Origin: Aphis gossypii
Taxonomy: Eukaryota > Arthropoda > Insecta > Hemiptera > Aphididae
Length of the DNA stretch: 64,000 nucleotides
Reading direction: 5' to 3'
Assembly: GCF_020184175.1 (NCBI RefSeq)
Contig: NC_065533.1
Location: forward strand, 19,738,695 to 19,802,694
Each line of letters starts with the position of its first letter. Positions within the stretch are counted from its first letter, which is position 1. The notes beneath the pieces were generated by a model. The model ran no database searches. It was not told the origin of the DNA and saw only the letters and a list, made by a program, of their open reading frames with translations. Shown piece after piece: positions 62,867-64,000 of this stretch. A program made the translations under genes and the position numbers.

Positions 62867-62901
62867 TAATATATATATATATATTATATATATATATATA
62901 T
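62867..62901. repeat. (TA)n microsatellite
   Basis: A near-pure TA tract with one interruption, able to extrude as a cruciform. Confidence 0.85.
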
Positions 62902-64000
62902 GTGGTTGCGAGAATGTAAAATATATCGTCGTGCAATATGCAAACGGATTGCTAAGATGGCTTACTGTAAGGGCACCACACACGAATCGCATATAGTTAA
63001 CGATAGCACACCATCCATAAGTTGAATAGCTTTGGGTACCAATGATTTTAATTATAATAAAAGTTAATGATTTTGTACCCATTTCCGTTCCGGTTAATCA
63101 AAATCGTTTTGTTTATTTATTCGTGGCGATAATAAATTATAATGATTTTACGAGGTGATTGCAGGGATGATGTGTAAGACTCGCGCGTGAAGTGTACATT
63201 TTGCTCGGTCTGCAGTCACTTAATATTTATAAACGATTGTCAATTTGTTATTTAGCCCTAAGGGTGTTGAAGACACTCGTATAATAGAACTGTATCGACT
63301 TCTATGTAAATTCTATTTATTTTGTTTTCTCCGGGTAGCTAGAACCGTATTGACCGGACAAAATTCAGTTGACAAAAATTTGAAAATTTTTTGTTGTTAC
63401 AAAGTACAAAACATATACTGTGGCATTTAAAGATATAAAAAATGATTAAAACGTAAAATATTATTTACAAGATAATGTTGGTGACTAGAGATTAGTGATT
63501 ACCAGATGTCCAGAACATCGACTTAATCGTTATGCAAATGAAAAGATGATTTTATGAATTAAAACATACAATTATTATGTTACATAACCTGCACTTATGT
63601 CAAACATGTGTCTAACTAATTACCATAACCTACCTATCTGTAGTTATTCATTGTTATCAAATCATCTATTGTTTGTAAAGAACTATTATCAATAATGTTA
63701 CTATTCTTATATTGGTATGATCGATGTCGGTGTGTTGGAAACAGATTTTGACATCCGGCATCCGAAATACAAGGACAACTTGGGGATATTAATATTATAA
63801 TAAATGCAATTCAGTATGTGTAATTTTTAACACTTAACTTCAAGAATCTACATTGAACAATATTGGCGCAATATAATGCGATAATGATGTAATTCTTTAA
63901 GCCTAAAGCATATAATATTAGTATATTATTATAATTTTTCAAAATTTAATCACGGTAGTTAAATATCATATTAATATATTATATACGTTATTTTCAATAT
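62902..64000. other. Intergenic at the right edge, nothing recognised
   Basis: No ORF with protein-like composition, no splice-joined exons and no element ends were recognised in this last 1.1 kb. Confidence 0.45.

Noticed and set aside
1..64000. CRISPR array, operon or bacterial/phage system
   Set aside because: No regularly spaced identical short repeats and no prokaryotic gene arrangement; genes have introns and belong to eukaryotic families.

Overview
The window is a piece of a eukaryotic nuclear genome, most likely an aphid or close hemipteran relative. This is an inference from the very AT-rich sequence, the intron-exon gene structure with GT-AG splice sites, the abundant TAGGTACCTA-type short repeats, the density of small hAT/MITE and foldback elements, and gene content typical of insects. 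There are no bacterial-style operons, CRISPR arrays, rRNA or convincing tRNA genes.

Layout from left to right. 1-4.8 kb is repeat territory: a 586-bp foldback element (53-638) and a 2.8-kb nested palindrome (2044-4814) whose inner units carry the start of a transposase-like reading frame. At 4843-5319 (minus) there is an unusually GC-rich coiled-coil ORF, and at 5651-5974 (minus) a small cysteine-containing, probably secreted, ORF. 8.2-13.5 kb (minus) is a complete nine-exon GPATCH1 homologue (G-patch RNA-processing factor, 710 aa). 14.9-16.6 kb (minus) is a processed pseudogene of GNL2/NOG2 (nucleolar GTPase), broken by stops and by a 140-bp hAT-type insertion. 18.1-21.0 kb (plus) is a gene combining C2H2-like zinc fingers with a transposase-derived SWIM region. 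It converges tail-to-tail with SNRPG (Sm protein G, minus, four exons including a 23-nt microexon). 23.9-28.8 kb (minus) is a complete eight-exon MAK16 (60S ribosome biogenesis), with a decayed Merlin/ISXO2-type transposon in its first intron.

From 33.0 kb to about 61.1 kb (minus) lies one large gene for a SLC1 excitatory amino acid (glutamate) transporter. Ten coding exons join in frame to a 509-aa protein. The first coding exon (10 codons, 60385-60420) sits 20.7 kb upstream of the second. A second GC-rich, promoter-like region at about 51.6-52.2 kb offers an alternative first exon, and would give a shorter 485-aa protein. The large introns carry hAT MITEs with target-site duplications, another MITE, a three-copy tandem repeat of about 280 bp and a pogo-like hairpin. 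61.1-62.9 kb is GC-richer and full of microsatellites, and looks like the main promoter region of the transporter gene.

The recognisable housekeeping genes (GPATCH1, SNRPG, MAK16, the GNL2 retrocopy) concern RNA and ribosome processing; this is probably neighbourhood rather than functional linkage. The least conventional items are the nested palindrome, the GC-rich coiled-coil ORF, the zinc-finger/SWIM gene, and the two-promoter structure of the transporter with a divergent arginine-rich ORF. All exon coordinates were derived by eye from splice signals, reading phase and family resemblance; none was checked against transcripts.
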